Source of the DNA: Hymenobacter aranciens
GTDB lineage: Bacteria > Bacteroidota > Bacteroidia > Cytophagales > Hymenobacteraceae
DNA: 64,000 nucleotides
Direction: 5' to 3'
Assembly (NCBI RefSeq): GCF_030580865.1
Contig: NZ_JAUQSY010000005.1
Location: 248,001 to 312,000 of the forward strand
The translations under genes were made by a program, and so were the position numbers. The notes below the pieces were generated by a model. That model did not search any database, was not told the origin of the DNA, and saw nothing but the letters and a program-made list of their open reading frames with translations. Shown here one piece after another: positions 50,745-58,526 of this stretch; the stretch's first letter is position 1, and each line of letters starts with the position of its first letter.

Positions 50745-52072
50745 ACAATGGCCTTTTCCCCGGCCTCTTCCTCCGTTATCGACGGCCGCGGCTTGCCGAT
50801 GATGTAGCGCCGCCCTTTGTCCTGCGAGATGTAGCTCCAGGTCCAGTTCAAAAATACCATCAGGCGGTTGCGGAAGCTGATGAGCGAGGCCACGTGGATA
50901 AAGCTCCAGGCAAACCAGGCCGTGAAGCCTTCCCAGTGGAATTCCTTGCCGAAAATTTTGATGTCGGCCACCGCGTGGTTGCGGCCGATGGTGGCCATGC
51001 TGCCTTTGTCGTCGTACTCAAACGGCTCAGGCTTCTGCCCGGCGATGATGCGGGCCAGGTTCATCCCCAGCAGGTGGCCCTGCTGCAGGGCGGGCTGGGC
51101 CAGCATGGGGTGGCCTTCGGGATATTCCTCCGTTTTCATGGCCGCAATGTCGCCGATGGCGAAGATGTTGTCGTAGCCCTGTACGCGGCTGAATTCGTTG
51201 ACACAGTAGCGGTTGCCGGGCATCATGCAGTCTTTGCTGAGGCCGGCGATGGGCGCCCCGGTCACCCCGGCCGCCCAGATGAGGGTGCGGGTGATGAGCT
51301 TCTCGCCGTTGCTGAGCGTCACGGTGTAGCCGTCGTAGGATTTCACCCGACAGTCGAGCCACACCTGCACGCCAAACTCGCGCAAACTTTCCAGCGCGTG
51401 CTGCGAGGCATTGGCCGACATGCCCTTCAGCAGCACCGGCCCGCTCTGGATGAGGTGAATGTCCATCTCCTTGAAATCCAGCTCGCGGTAGTCGTTGGGG
51501 AAGATGTGCTGGCGTAGCTCGCTGAGGGCGCCGGCCAGCTCCACGCCGGTGGGGCCGCCGCCCACGATTACGAAGTCGAGCAGGCTGTTGAGCTGCTCCT
51601 CGTCGCCGAGCTGCAGGGCTTGCTCGAAGTTGTAGAGCACGGTGTTGCGCAGCTCGATGGCGTCTTCCACCGTCTTCAGCGTAAAGGCGTTGCGCTGCAT
51701 GCGCTGGTCGCCGAAGAAGTTGCTGGTGGCGCCCGTAGCCAGCACTAGGTAGTCGTAGCGCAGCTTACCGATGGTGGTTTCGACCACCTGCCCGGCCGTA
51801 TCCACGGCCAGCACCTCGGCCAGGCGGAAGTAGAAATTATCCTGCTTGCCCAGGATTTTGCGGAACGGCGACACGATGCTGTCGGCCTCCAGGCTGGCGG
51901 TGGCAATCTGGTAAAGCAGCGGCTGGAAGGTGTGGTAGTTCTGCTTGTCAATCAGCACCACTTGCACGGGGGCATCGCGCAGGGCCTTGGCCAGCTCGAG
52001 CCCGGCAAAGCCGCCGCCCACGATAACGACGCGCGGGTGGCCGAGGTCGTCGATTTTGGTAAGTCCTTCCAT
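50741..52072 (-). CDS. Type II NADH:quinone oxidoreductase-like flavoprotein
   Basis: A 443-residue FAD/NAD(P)-dependent oxidoreductase of the NDH-2 family. The FAD motif is VVIVGGGFAGLELAKAL (near residue 16), with YHTFQPLLYQIATASLEAD, the NAD motif FVIVGGGPTGVELAGALSE, ATGATSNFFG, and the second FAD motif IFAIGDIAAM. The C-terminus has an amphipathic/hydrophobic membrane-association segment (FTAWFAWSFIHVASLISF). The expected role is oxidation of NADH and reduction of menaquinone without proton pumping. The ATG at 52072 is used. Confidence 0.93.
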   Translation of the reverse strand: MEGLTKIDDLGHPRVVIVGGGFAGLELAKALRDAPVQVVLIDKQNYHTFQPLLYQIATASLEADSIVSPFRKILGKQDNFYFRLAEVLAVDTAGQVVETTIGKLRYDYLVLATGATSNFFGDQRMQRNAFTLKTVEDAIELRNTVLYNFEQALQLGDEEQLNSLLDFVIVGGGPTGVELAGALSELRQHIFPNDYRELDFKEMDIHLIQSGPVLLKGMSANASQHALESLREFGVQVWLDCRVKSYDGYTVTLSNGEKLITRTLIWAAGVTGAPIAGLSKDCMMPGNRYCVNEFSRVQGYDNIFAIGDIAAMKTEEYPEGHPMLAQPALQQGHLLGMNLARIIAGQKPEPFEYDDKGSMATIGRNHAVADIKIFGKEFHWEGFTAWFAWSFIHVASLISFRNRLMVFLNWTWSYISQDKGRRYIIGKPRPSITEEEAGEKAIV

Positions 52073-52138
52073 CAATACGGGAAAATTAGGTGCGGGCGGG
52101 TGAGGCTGGGGTGAAAGTGGTAAGGGTCGGGTGGCCGT

Positions 52139-52227
52139 CTGTCATGCTGAGCGCAGCGAAGCATCCTTTCACGTTGGAACGAATCGTTGAGGCGTGAGAG
52201 GATGCTTCGTTGCGCTCAGCATGACAG
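52139..52227. repeat. Dispersed palindrome, family A, copy 4
   Basis: 89 bp: starts CTGTCATGCTGAGCGCAGCG and ends mirrored GCGCTCAGCATGACAG, with core CGTTGGAACGAATCGTT. It lies between divergent genes. Confidence 0.92.
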
Positions 52228-52294
52228 TTCTTTTACTGCATGACGTTCTGAGGTAGTTTTACACTACTTCCTAAGCAGCTTTCCCGTTGTCCTG

Positions 52295-55222
52295 ATGCGT
52301 CGAATACTCTTATTAGCCCTGTTGAGTTGGCTGGGGGCGAAGGTAGCCACTGCCCAGACCTTGCCCATTCTCTCCCAAAACCCCACCGGCCTGCGCTGGC
52401 GGCAGCTGCGCACGCCGCATTTCCGGCTGCTCTACCCGGCGGGTATCGACTCGGCGGCGCAGCGCACGGCCCGGCAGCTGGAGCTGGTGCACGGCCCCGA
52501 GGGTGCCACGCTGGGCGTGACGGCCCCGCCCATTGCGGTGGTGCTGCAAAATCAGACTACCATCAGCAACGGCTTCGTGACCTTTCTGCCGCGCCACGCC
52601 GAGTTTTTTACCACGCCCGAGCAGGGCAACAGCCTGGGTACGATTGATTGGCTCGACCAGCTCACGGTGCACGAGTTCCGGCACGTCAATCAGTTTGATA
52701 AGGCGCGGCAGGGCTTCGGGCGGGTGCTGGTGCCGCTGCTGGGCGACGGCGGGCTGGGCGTGATGGCCGTGGGCGTACCGCAGTGGTTTTTCGAGGGCGA
52801 TGCCGTGGGCACGGAAACGGCCTTCACCCGCAGCGGGCGCGGGCGCATTCCCAGCTTCAACGTGGGGCTGCGGGCTAATTTGCTGGCGGGACGCTTGTAT
52901 AATTATCAGAAAGCCAACAATGGCTCCCTGCGCGACCACGTGCCCAACTGGTACGTGCTGGGCTATTACCTGACGTCCTACGCCAAAGCCCACTACGGCG
53001 CCGACGTGTGGGACCGCGCTCTGACGCGCTACTATCGCTTCCCGTTCTACCCGTTCTCCTTTTCCAATGGCTTGAAACGCACCACCGGCCTGCGCGTGGA
53101 GAAGCTGTATGCCCGCACCATGCACGAGTTGGACAGCACCTGGCGCGCCGAGCAGGCCGCCCGCCCCGCGCCCACGCCGGTGCGCGAGCTGGCCGGGCAG
53201 GCCGACACGCGGGTTTTTACCCAGTACGAACACCCGCAATACCTCACCGACAGCACGGTGGTGGCGTTGAAAAGCGGCCTCGGCCACATCCCGCAGCTGG
53301 TGGTGCTGGGGCGCCAGGGGCGCGAGCGGAAGCTGTTTGTGCCGGGCCTGGTGAATATTCCGGATATGCTTTCGGCCGCGGCGGGCAAGGTGGTGTGGCC
53401 GGAGTATCGCTACCATCCGCGCTTCCAGCAGCGGGTGTATTCGGAGCTGAAAGTGCTGGATGTGCAGACCGGCAAGCTCACCCGCCTAGGTAAAGGGCAG
53501 CGCTACGCGGCGGCGGCGCTGTCGGCGGATGGCCGGCGCCTCGTGGCCGTGCAGACCGATGCCAGCTACCACCATGTGCTGGTGGTGTTGAGCGCCGAAA
53601 CCGGGGCAGTAGAGACCGTGCTGCCCAACCCGCGCAACGACTTCTACCAGCAGCCGCGCTGGACGGCTGACGGGCGTATCGTGACTGTGGCGTTGAGCGC
53701 GGCGGGTAAAACGCTGCAGCTTATTGACCCCGCTACTGGTGTCGCCCGCGACCTGTTGCGCAAAGTCAAAGTGAACCTGACCAATCCGCAGCCCTGGGGG
53801 GATTATGTGTTTTACAATTCGCCACATCTCGTGGGGCGTGATGGGGGGGACGGGAAACGGTACTTCACGCCAGGCGTAGACAATCTATACGCCGTGTCGT
53901 TGCGCGGAGGCCGGAACTACCAGGTGACGAACCGGCCATTGGGGGCGTACCACGCGGCCGTGTCGCCCGATGGCCGGGCGCTGGCTTTTCAGGACTACCG
54001 CGCTACTGGTGCTCGGGTGGTAGAACTGCCATTGGACTCTACTGCCTGGGTAATTGTGCGTGCCCCTCAGCATGATACCAGCGACCCATATGCTGAAAAG
54101 GTGGCGGATGGGGAGCGCATCGGCTACAAAATAGCTGGCCGGCTGTCCTCGGCCGATTCCAGCGGCCCGCGCTACGGCGTGCGGCGCTACTCGCCGCTGG
54201 CGCACGCCTTCAATGTATTCAGCTATGGCGTGGTGCAGAGCCCCGGCGGCGACGCCGTGAGTTTGGGGCTGCGCTCGCAGGATTATTTGAATACGACGCA
54301 GGTGTTCGCGGGCCTGAGCTACGACCAGACCGAGAAAACCTTCAGCGGCCTGGGGGCGCTGAGCTACCAGGGCTTGCCGCTGGTGATTGACGTGGAGGGC
54401 GAGTACGGCGGGCGCAACGCGGCGCTGTACACCGACCGCAACCTGCCGCTCGACAGCCTGCGGCGCGACCAGTGGCGCTACGCCCGGCTGCGGGCGGGCG
54501 TGCGGTTGCCGCTCACGCTCACGCGCTCGAAGTATCTGCAGGGCCTCACGGTGGGCAGCTTCTATTTCCGCGAGCAGGTGTATGACTACGATTTGCCGGT
54601 GCGGCGGCGCACGGAGGTGAGCCCCACGCGGCCGCTCAATGCCGTGCAAACCTACCTGAGCTACGCGGCGCAGCTTAAGCAAAGCGCCCGCGACGTGGCC
54701 CCGCGCGGCGGTGGCACGCTGCTGGCTACCTGGCGCACCACGCCCTTCGGCAGCGGCCTGGAGGCGGAGCAATTCGGGGCGCAGGCCAGCGTGTTTGCGC
54801 CGGGGCTGGGGCGGCATCATGCGCTGCGGCTGCGCGCTGGCTACCAGTGGCAGGACCAGGCGCAGTACCAGTTTTCATCGGCCATTTCGTTTCCCCGGGG
54901 CGAGGGCTACAGCAGCTTCGATAAGCTTTACACCAGTAGCTTCGACTACTATCTACCGCTGGCTTACACGCACTGGTCGTTGGGGCGCTGGCTGTATGTG
55001 CAGCGGCTGCGGGCTACGCTCTTCGCCGACGTGGCCCAAGGTAACGCCCTGGTGCCCAATGGTCAGGTGCGGGTAGACTACCGCAACGCGGGGGGCGATT
55101 TGCTGGTGCAGTTTAACGTGCTGCGGCTGCGTACGCCGGTGGAGGCGGGCTTGCGGGTGACGTATAGCTCGCTGCTGCGGGACGTGGTGGTGGAGCCGCT
55201 GGCGTTTAGCCTGCGGCTGTGA
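52295..55222 (+). CDS. Surface protein: gluzincin-like HExxH domain, propeller and outer-membrane barrel
   Basis: A 975-residue exported protein (signal MRRILLLALLSWLGAKVATA). Residues about 30-290 contain LTVHEFRHVNQFDKA, an HExxH zinc-site candidate (H126), and a downstream glutamate in PQWFFEGDAVGTE, as in peptidase-MA-like gluzincins. Residues about 300-590 show TolB/WD40-like blade strands (RYAAAALSADGRRLVAVQTD, AAVSPDGRALAFQDYR). Residues about 625-975 alternate in long amphipathic strands and end in LAFSLRL, as in an outer-membrane barrel. So a propeller and a possible protease seem to be anchored by their own barrel. Activity is untested; the zinc site could be structural or degenerate. 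Confidence 0.75.
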   Translation: MRRILLLALLSWLGAKVATAQTLPILSQNPTGLRWRQLRTPHFRLLYPAGIDSAAQRTARQLELVHGPEGATLGVTAPPIAVVLQNQTTISNGFVTFLPRHAEFFTTPEQGNSLGTIDWLDQLTVHEFRHVNQFDKARQGFGRVLVPLLGDGGLGVMAVGVPQWFFEGDAVGTETAFTRSGRGRIPSFNVGLRANLLAGRLYNYQKANNGSLRDHVPNWYVLGYYLTSYAKAHYGADVWDRALTRYYRFPFYPFSFSNGLKRTTGLRVEKLYARTMHELDSTWRAEQAARPAPTPVRELAGQADTRVFTQYEHPQYLTDSTVVALKSGLGHIPQLVVLGRQGRERKLFVPGLVNIPDMLSAAAGKVVWPEYRYHPRFQQRVYSELKVLDVQTGKLTRLGKGQRYAAAALSADGRRLVAVQTDASYHHVLVVLSAETGAVETVLPNPRNDFYQQPRWTADGRIVTVALSAAGKTLQLIDPATGVARDLLRKVKVNLTNPQPWGDYVFYNSPHLVGRDGGDGKRYFTPGVDNLYAVSLRGGRNYQVTNRPLGAYHAAVSPDGRALAFQDYRATGARVVELPLDSTAWVIVRAPQHDTSDPYAEKVADGERIGYKIAGRLSSADSSGPRYGVRRYSPLAHAFNVFSYGVVQSPGGDAVSLGLRSQDYLNTTQVFAGLSYDQTEKTFSGLGALSYQGLPLVIDVEGEYGGRNAALYTDRNLPLDSLRRDQWRYARLRAGVRLPLTLTRSKYLQGLTVGSFYFREQVYDYDLPVRRRTEVSPTRPLNAVQTYLSYAAQLKQSARDVAPRGGGTLLATWRTTPFGSGLEAEQFGAQASVFAPGLGRHHALRLRAGYQWQDQAQYQFSSAISFPRGEGYSSFDKLYTSSFDYYLPLAYTHWSLGRWLYVQRLRATLFADVAQGNALVPNGQVRVDYRNAGGDLLVQFNVLRLRTPVEAGLRVTYSSLLRDVVVEPLAFSLRL

Positions 55223-55241
55223 GAAGTGGGGCGGCCCGCGC

Positions 55242-55347
55242 CTGTCCTGTTATGCTGAGCGTAGCGAAGCATCTTTTCACGCCAGCACGGCGCAGTAACT
55301 CAATCGTTCCAACGCGAGAGGATGCTTCGCTACGCTCAGCATGACAG
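55242..55347. repeat. Dispersed palindrome, family A, copy 5
   Basis: 106 bp. Arms ATGCTGAGCGTAGCGAAGCATC and mirrored GATGCTTCGCTACGCTCAGCAT; the core is inverted relative to copies 3 and 4 (TCAATCGTTCCAACG). The right end is 22 bases before the -7 box of the next gene. Confidence 0.92.
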
Positions 55348-55369
55348 ACCGGGACGCACGACAATTGCT

Positions 55370-55377
55370 TACCTTTG
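55370..55377 (+). promoter_or_regulatory. -7 box (TACCTTTG) of the STAS-like gene at 55399
   Basis: Exact TAnnTTTG match, 21 bases before the ATG. The -33 region falls at the edge of the family A palindrome and has no clear TTG. Confidence 0.55.
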
Positions 55378-55398
55378 ACGCCCCATTTACCCTGGTTT

Positions 55399-55818
55399 AT
55401 GAAAAAAGAACTACGCAACGCCTTTGGCAAAATCTCGCTGGCCACCGAATTTGACGAGGCGAACGGCTGGGTGTATAACAACTGGCAGGGCTACCAAACC
55501 CGCGAGAGCGTGATGGCCGGGGCCAACCTCTGCCTGCAGGTGCTGGCCCCCACGCGCTGCCGCTTTCTGCTGAACGACAACACGCTCGTGACGGGCCCCT
55601 GGGACCACGCCGTGGACTGGATTGCCGTGGACTGGACGCCCCGCGCCATTGCCGGCGGCCTCACGCATTTCGCGCACATCGTGAGCCCCGAGTCCTTCGC
55701 CGCCCTCTCGGGCGAGATGATGCACTCGCGCATCGGCGACCATTTTCAGATGCGCATTTTCGGGAACATCGGGGCGGCGCAGCAGTGGTTGCGTGAGGCG
55801 CAGGCGGTGGTGGGGTAG
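55399..55818 (+). CDS. STAS/SpoIIAA-like small protein (paralogue 2)
   Basis: A 139-residue soluble protein of unknown function. The order of segments mirrors 41562-41963: EFDEANGWVYNNWQGYQT, RCRFLLNDNTLVTGPWDHA, DWTPRAIAGGLTHFAHI, VSPESFAALSGEM, then FGNIGAAQQWLREAQ. This suggests a STAS/SpoIIAA-like alpha-beta fold. A -7 box lies just upstream, so it is probably expressed alone. The start at 55399 is preferred over an in-frame codon at 55375, which would overlap the promoter box. Confidence 0.72.
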   Translation: MKKELRNAFGKISLATEFDEANGWVYNNWQGYQTRESVMAGANLCLQVLAPTRCRFLLNDNTLVTGPWDHAVDWIAVDWTPRAIAGGLTHFAHIVSPESFAALSGEMMHSRIGDHFQMRIFGNIGAAQQWLREAQAVVG

Positions 55819-55852
55819 ATAGCCGCATCACTACTGCCGTGAAGGTGCTATC

Positions 55853-55934
55853 TGTAGGCTTTTGCACGGATTAGCGTTTCAAACCCTACTATGCGTTGTA
55901 GGGTTTGAAACGCTAATCCGTGCAAAAGCCTACA
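55853..55934. repeat. Perfect 37-bp palindrome, 8-nt loop
   Basis: Left arm 55853-55889 and right arm 55898-55934 are exact reverse complements, ends TGTAGGCTTTTGCACGG and mirror. The loop is TATGCGTT. No T-tract flanks it. Confidence 0.95.
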
Positions 55935-55982
55935 AATAATAGTGGATTTTAGAGCCTAATCCCTGTAAATTTTCATAATCGT

Positions 55983-56063
55983 TGTAGGTTTTGAAAGCTC
56001 TCCGTCTCTAAAAGCCTACACTATCTGTAGGCTTCAGAAACTTTCCAACTACAATAGCCTACA
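55983..56063. repeat. Two short elements bounded by TGTAGG / CCTACA
   Basis: Elements at 55983-56020 and 56026-56063 are 38 bases each, begin TGTAGG and end GCCTACA, like the ends of the large palindrome 50 bases upstream, but their interiors do not pair well. Confidence 0.8.
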
Positions 56064-56164
56064 CTCCAACTGACCGCCAATCGGCCATAAAGCATTCATC
56101 AGCGCGGCGGGAAGCACTGCTGGTAGCTTCAAAACTGCCTTACTTTGTAAAAAAGCTGCTTGCC

Positions 56165-57418
56165 ATGTCTGAATCCGCCGTGCCCCGCCTCACTTACCTG
56201 CGCATTAAGAACTACCGCGCCCTGCGCGACGTGGAGTTTCGGGACCTGACGCCGCTGACGATGCTCATTGGGCCGAACGGCAGCGGGAAATCGACGGTGC
56301 TGGATGCGCTGGCGTTTCTGGCGGAGGCGGTGGGGGGGGATTTGAAGGGCGCGTGGGAGCGGCGCAACCGGTTTGCGGGGATGCGCACGCGGGGAGGTGA
56401 GGGGAGTATTGAATTTGAGATAACAATCAGTCTACAGCTTGGGCAATCGGCCATTAAATACGAATTAGAGGTCGATGAGAAAGATGGGCAAGTATACATG
56501 GTAGGTGAAGCGGTTTCTATTTCTGATAAGGCCGGGTCATTTCGTTACGCGTTTTTTGCTGAAAATTATAGCTTCAATAGTTTTACTAATGTTACTCGAT
56601 TTATTAAACGAGTAGCAAGTGAAGGTTTAGAAAAAGTTGAAACTTATGAAAGCGCGGAAACACATGAGTTATTTAAACGAGGGCCGTTGATTCAGTCCTA
56701 TTCTGGATTTAACAATGCAGCTAGGAACGAAGCTGAATTGATAGTGAGTCTTCTCACTTCCTACCGTAACATCCACCTCACCGACGACCATCTCAAAGGC
56801 TACTCCGACGCCGGTCCGCGCGAACGGCTCTCTCCCAACGGCGACAACCTGCCCAACGTGCTCTACTACCTGCACGAGAAGCACCCGGACGTATTGGAAA
56901 AAATAGCGGCCCAGCTGCGGCGCTGGGTGCCGGGGCTGGCCGACATCGTGACGGAAATAACCTCGGATGAGCGGCTGCTGCTGCGCTTCAAGGATGCGCC
57001 ATTTGAGAAGCCGCTGCCGGCGCAGTATATGTCGGGCGGCACGATGCGGCTGGCGGCACTGCTCACGCTGCTGTATGAGCCGAACGCCACGGGGCTGCTG
57101 GGGATGGAGGAGCCCGACAACGAGCTGCACCCGCTGCTGCTGTACCGGCTGGCCGAGGAACTGGGCAAGGCCACCGAAACGCGGCAGCTGCTGGTGACCA
57201 CGCACTCGCCGATGCTGCTGGATGCGCTGGCGCCGGAGCAGGTCTGGATTCTGCACCGCGATGCCGAGGGCTACACCCAGGCCACGCGCACGGCGGATAT
57301 TCCGAACGTGCCGGAGCTGGTGGAGGACGGCTCGCCGCTGGGGTATTTGTGGACCAGCAATGCTTTCCACGTCGGGAATCCATTGGCGGCTTATCATCCC
57401 CGGCCCGATGCACGTTGA
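56165..57418 (+). CDS. AAA/SMC-like ATPase (OLD/RecF-type), putative defence component
   Basis: A 417-residue ATPase with an SMC/RecF-like head. It starts YLRIKNYRALRDVEF, has Walker A GPNGSGKST at 36-44, an ABC-signature-like YMSGGTMRLAALL near 286, Walker B GMEEPDNELHP near 312 and the H-loop TTHSPMLLD near 345. No coiled coil long enough for SMC; closer to AAA_15/AAA_21 proteins of OLD- and PARIS-type systems. The middle (about residues 90-200; DNA 56420-56760) is markedly AT-rich compared with both flanks. It overlaps the downstream DUF4276 gene by 11 bases, implying translational coupling and joint function. Confidence 0.88.
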   Translation: MSESAVPRLTYLRIKNYRALRDVEFRDLTPLTMLIGPNGSGKSTVLDALAFLAEAVGGDLKGAWERRNRFAGMRTRGGEGSIEFEITISLQLGQSAIKYELEVDEKDGQVYMVGEAVSISDKAGSFRYAFFAENYSFNSFTNVTRFIKRVASEGLEKVETYESAETHELFKRGPLIQSYSGFNNAARNEAELIVSLLTSYRNIHLTDDHLKGYSDAGPRERLSPNGDNLPNVLYYLHEKHPDVLEKIAAQLRRWVPGLADIVTEITSDERLLLRFKDAPFEKPLPAQYMSGGTMRLAALLTLLYEPNATGLLGMEEPDNELHPLLLYRLAEELGKATETRQLLVTTHSPMLLDALAPEQVWILHRDAEGYTQATRTADIPNVPELVEDGSPLGYLWTSNAFHVGNPLAAYHPRPDAR

Positions 57419-58013
57419 GTTTCTGCTGGAAGAACCTTCGATGGAGGCGGCTTTAAACCAACTGCTGCCCCGGGTATTGCTGCCGACGGATACCTGGCAT
57501 TGCGTACCGCACCGGGGCAAGGATATGCTGCTGTTGCGCCTGCCCGCCCTGCTGAAAAACTACGCCCGGCGGCTGCCACACGAGCCCGGGCTGCGGGTGG
57601 TACTGCTGATGGATGCCGATGCGGATTGCCGAAAAGTCAAGGCTAAACTGGAAAGCCTGGTAGCGGCGGCCAACCTGCCGACCAAAACGACGGCGGGGCC
57701 CGACCAACCTTTTCGGGTAATAACCCGCCTGGCGGTGGCAGAGCTGGAAGCGTGGTTTCTGGGCGACCGGGAGGCTATTCAGGCCGCTTACCCGCGGGTT
57801 CACCCGCACCATTTCAAAGGGCTGCACCGCGACCCCGATGCCATTGTGGATTGCTGGGAGGCGCTGCACCGCGTGCTGCAGGAAGGCAAGTATTACCTGA
57901 CCAGCAAAGCCAAGGTGGAGTGGTCCGAAAACATTGCGATGCACATAGACCCGGCACGTAATAGTTCGGCCAGCTTCCGGTATTTCTGCCAGGGCCTGGC
58001 CGCCCTGCGCTAG
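57408..58013 (+). CDS. DUF4276 (Toprim-like) protein, partner of the ATPase
   Basis: A 201-residue protein of the DUF4276 family. Features: MHVEFLLEEPSMEAALNQLL with the candidate Toprim glutamate, a GKDMLLLRLPALLKNY segment, VVLLMDADADCRKVK with the D-x-D pair, ELEAWFLGDREAIQAAYP, then PDAIVDCWEALHRVL. The same order of Glu and D-x-D motifs occurs in Toprim nucleases. The ATG at 57408 lies inside the ATPase gene (11-base overlap). Together they resemble ATPase + Toprim effector modules (OLD family, PARIS-like). Nuclease activity is inferred, not shown. Confidence 0.85.
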   Translation: MHVEFLLEEPSMEAALNQLLPRVLLPTDTWHCVPHRGKDMLLLRLPALLKNYARRLPHEPGLRVVLLMDADADCRKVKAKLESLVAAANLPTKTTAGPDQPFRVITRLAVAELEAWFLGDREAIQAAYPRVHPHHFKGLHRDPDAIVDCWEALHRVLQEGKYYLTSKAKVEWSENIAMHIDPARNSSASFRYFCQGLAALR

Positions 58014-58016
58014 CCG

Positions 58017-58463
58017 CTACTTCTGCTCCTGCCGAAACACCAGCCGCGCCGCGCTACCCGCGCCATCATACAGCCGCAGCTCGGGGCCGCTGATTTCGTA
58101 GCGGGCGGTGCGGGCCAGGTTGGTCAGGTAGCGGTTTTCGAGCTCCTGCGCAGGGCAGGTGGCGCGGGTGGTGATGGGCTCGGTGATGTGCAGCTGCTGC
58201 CCGCCACCCAACTCGAAGCGGCTGCTAAAATTATTGCACGGCCCCAGGCCCACGGTGCAGTGGCCGAGGTCGACGAATTCCAGGTAGGAGGTATTGTGGC
58301 TGGCATCGGCCGGCGTCAGGGCCGTGCCGTCGACTTGCGTGAGCAGCCAGCGGTGGTCGAGTAGCGCGGTGGCGCTGGGGGAGGCGTTTTCCTTCTCGCA
58401 GCTGGCCAGCGTGAGGGCGGTGATGCTGAGCAAAGGCAGGAGCAGGCGCGGGCGGATAGTCAT
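58017..58463 (-). CDS. META-domain (HslJ/DUF306-like) lipoprotein
   Basis: A 148-residue predicted lipoprotein (lipobox LTLASC near residue 22). The mature part is a META/HslJ-like domain: LLDHRWLLTQVDGTALTP, a central GPCNNFSSRFELGGGQQLHI, then TRATCPAQELENRYLTNLAR and a final GPELRLYDG strand. Such proteins are linked to envelope stress; the exact role is unknown. It is convergent with the DUF4276 gene, with a three-base gap. Confidence 0.85.
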   Translation of the reverse strand: MTIRPRLLLPLLSITALTLASCEKENASPSATALLDHRWLLTQVDGTALTPADASHNTSYLEFVDLGHCTVGLGPCNNFSSRFELGGGQQLHITEPITTRATCPAQELENRYLTNLARTARYEISGPELRLYDGAGSAARLVFRQEQK

Positions 58464-58526
58464 GGCGGGGAGAAGGAGTTGCGGGGCGAATAACGGGAAA
58501 AAGCGGCGGATTGGTGCGGGGCAGCT

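Larger units (their letters stand above)
55819..56164. other. Repeat-rich intergenic region before the ATPase-DUF4276 pair
   Basis: 346 bases, no gene. It contains the perfect 37-bp hairpin (55853-55934), two shorter elements with the same TGTAGG...CCTACA ends (55983-56020, 56026-56063), and then about 100 bases leading to the ATPase start. A TTACTTTGTA stretch about 25 bases before the ATG is a one-mismatch -7 box candidate. Confidence 0.7.

Noticed and set aside
55819..56164. Insertion sequence or attachment site
   Set aside because: No transposase or integrase, no tRNA, and no target-site duplication could be recognised around the palindromes.
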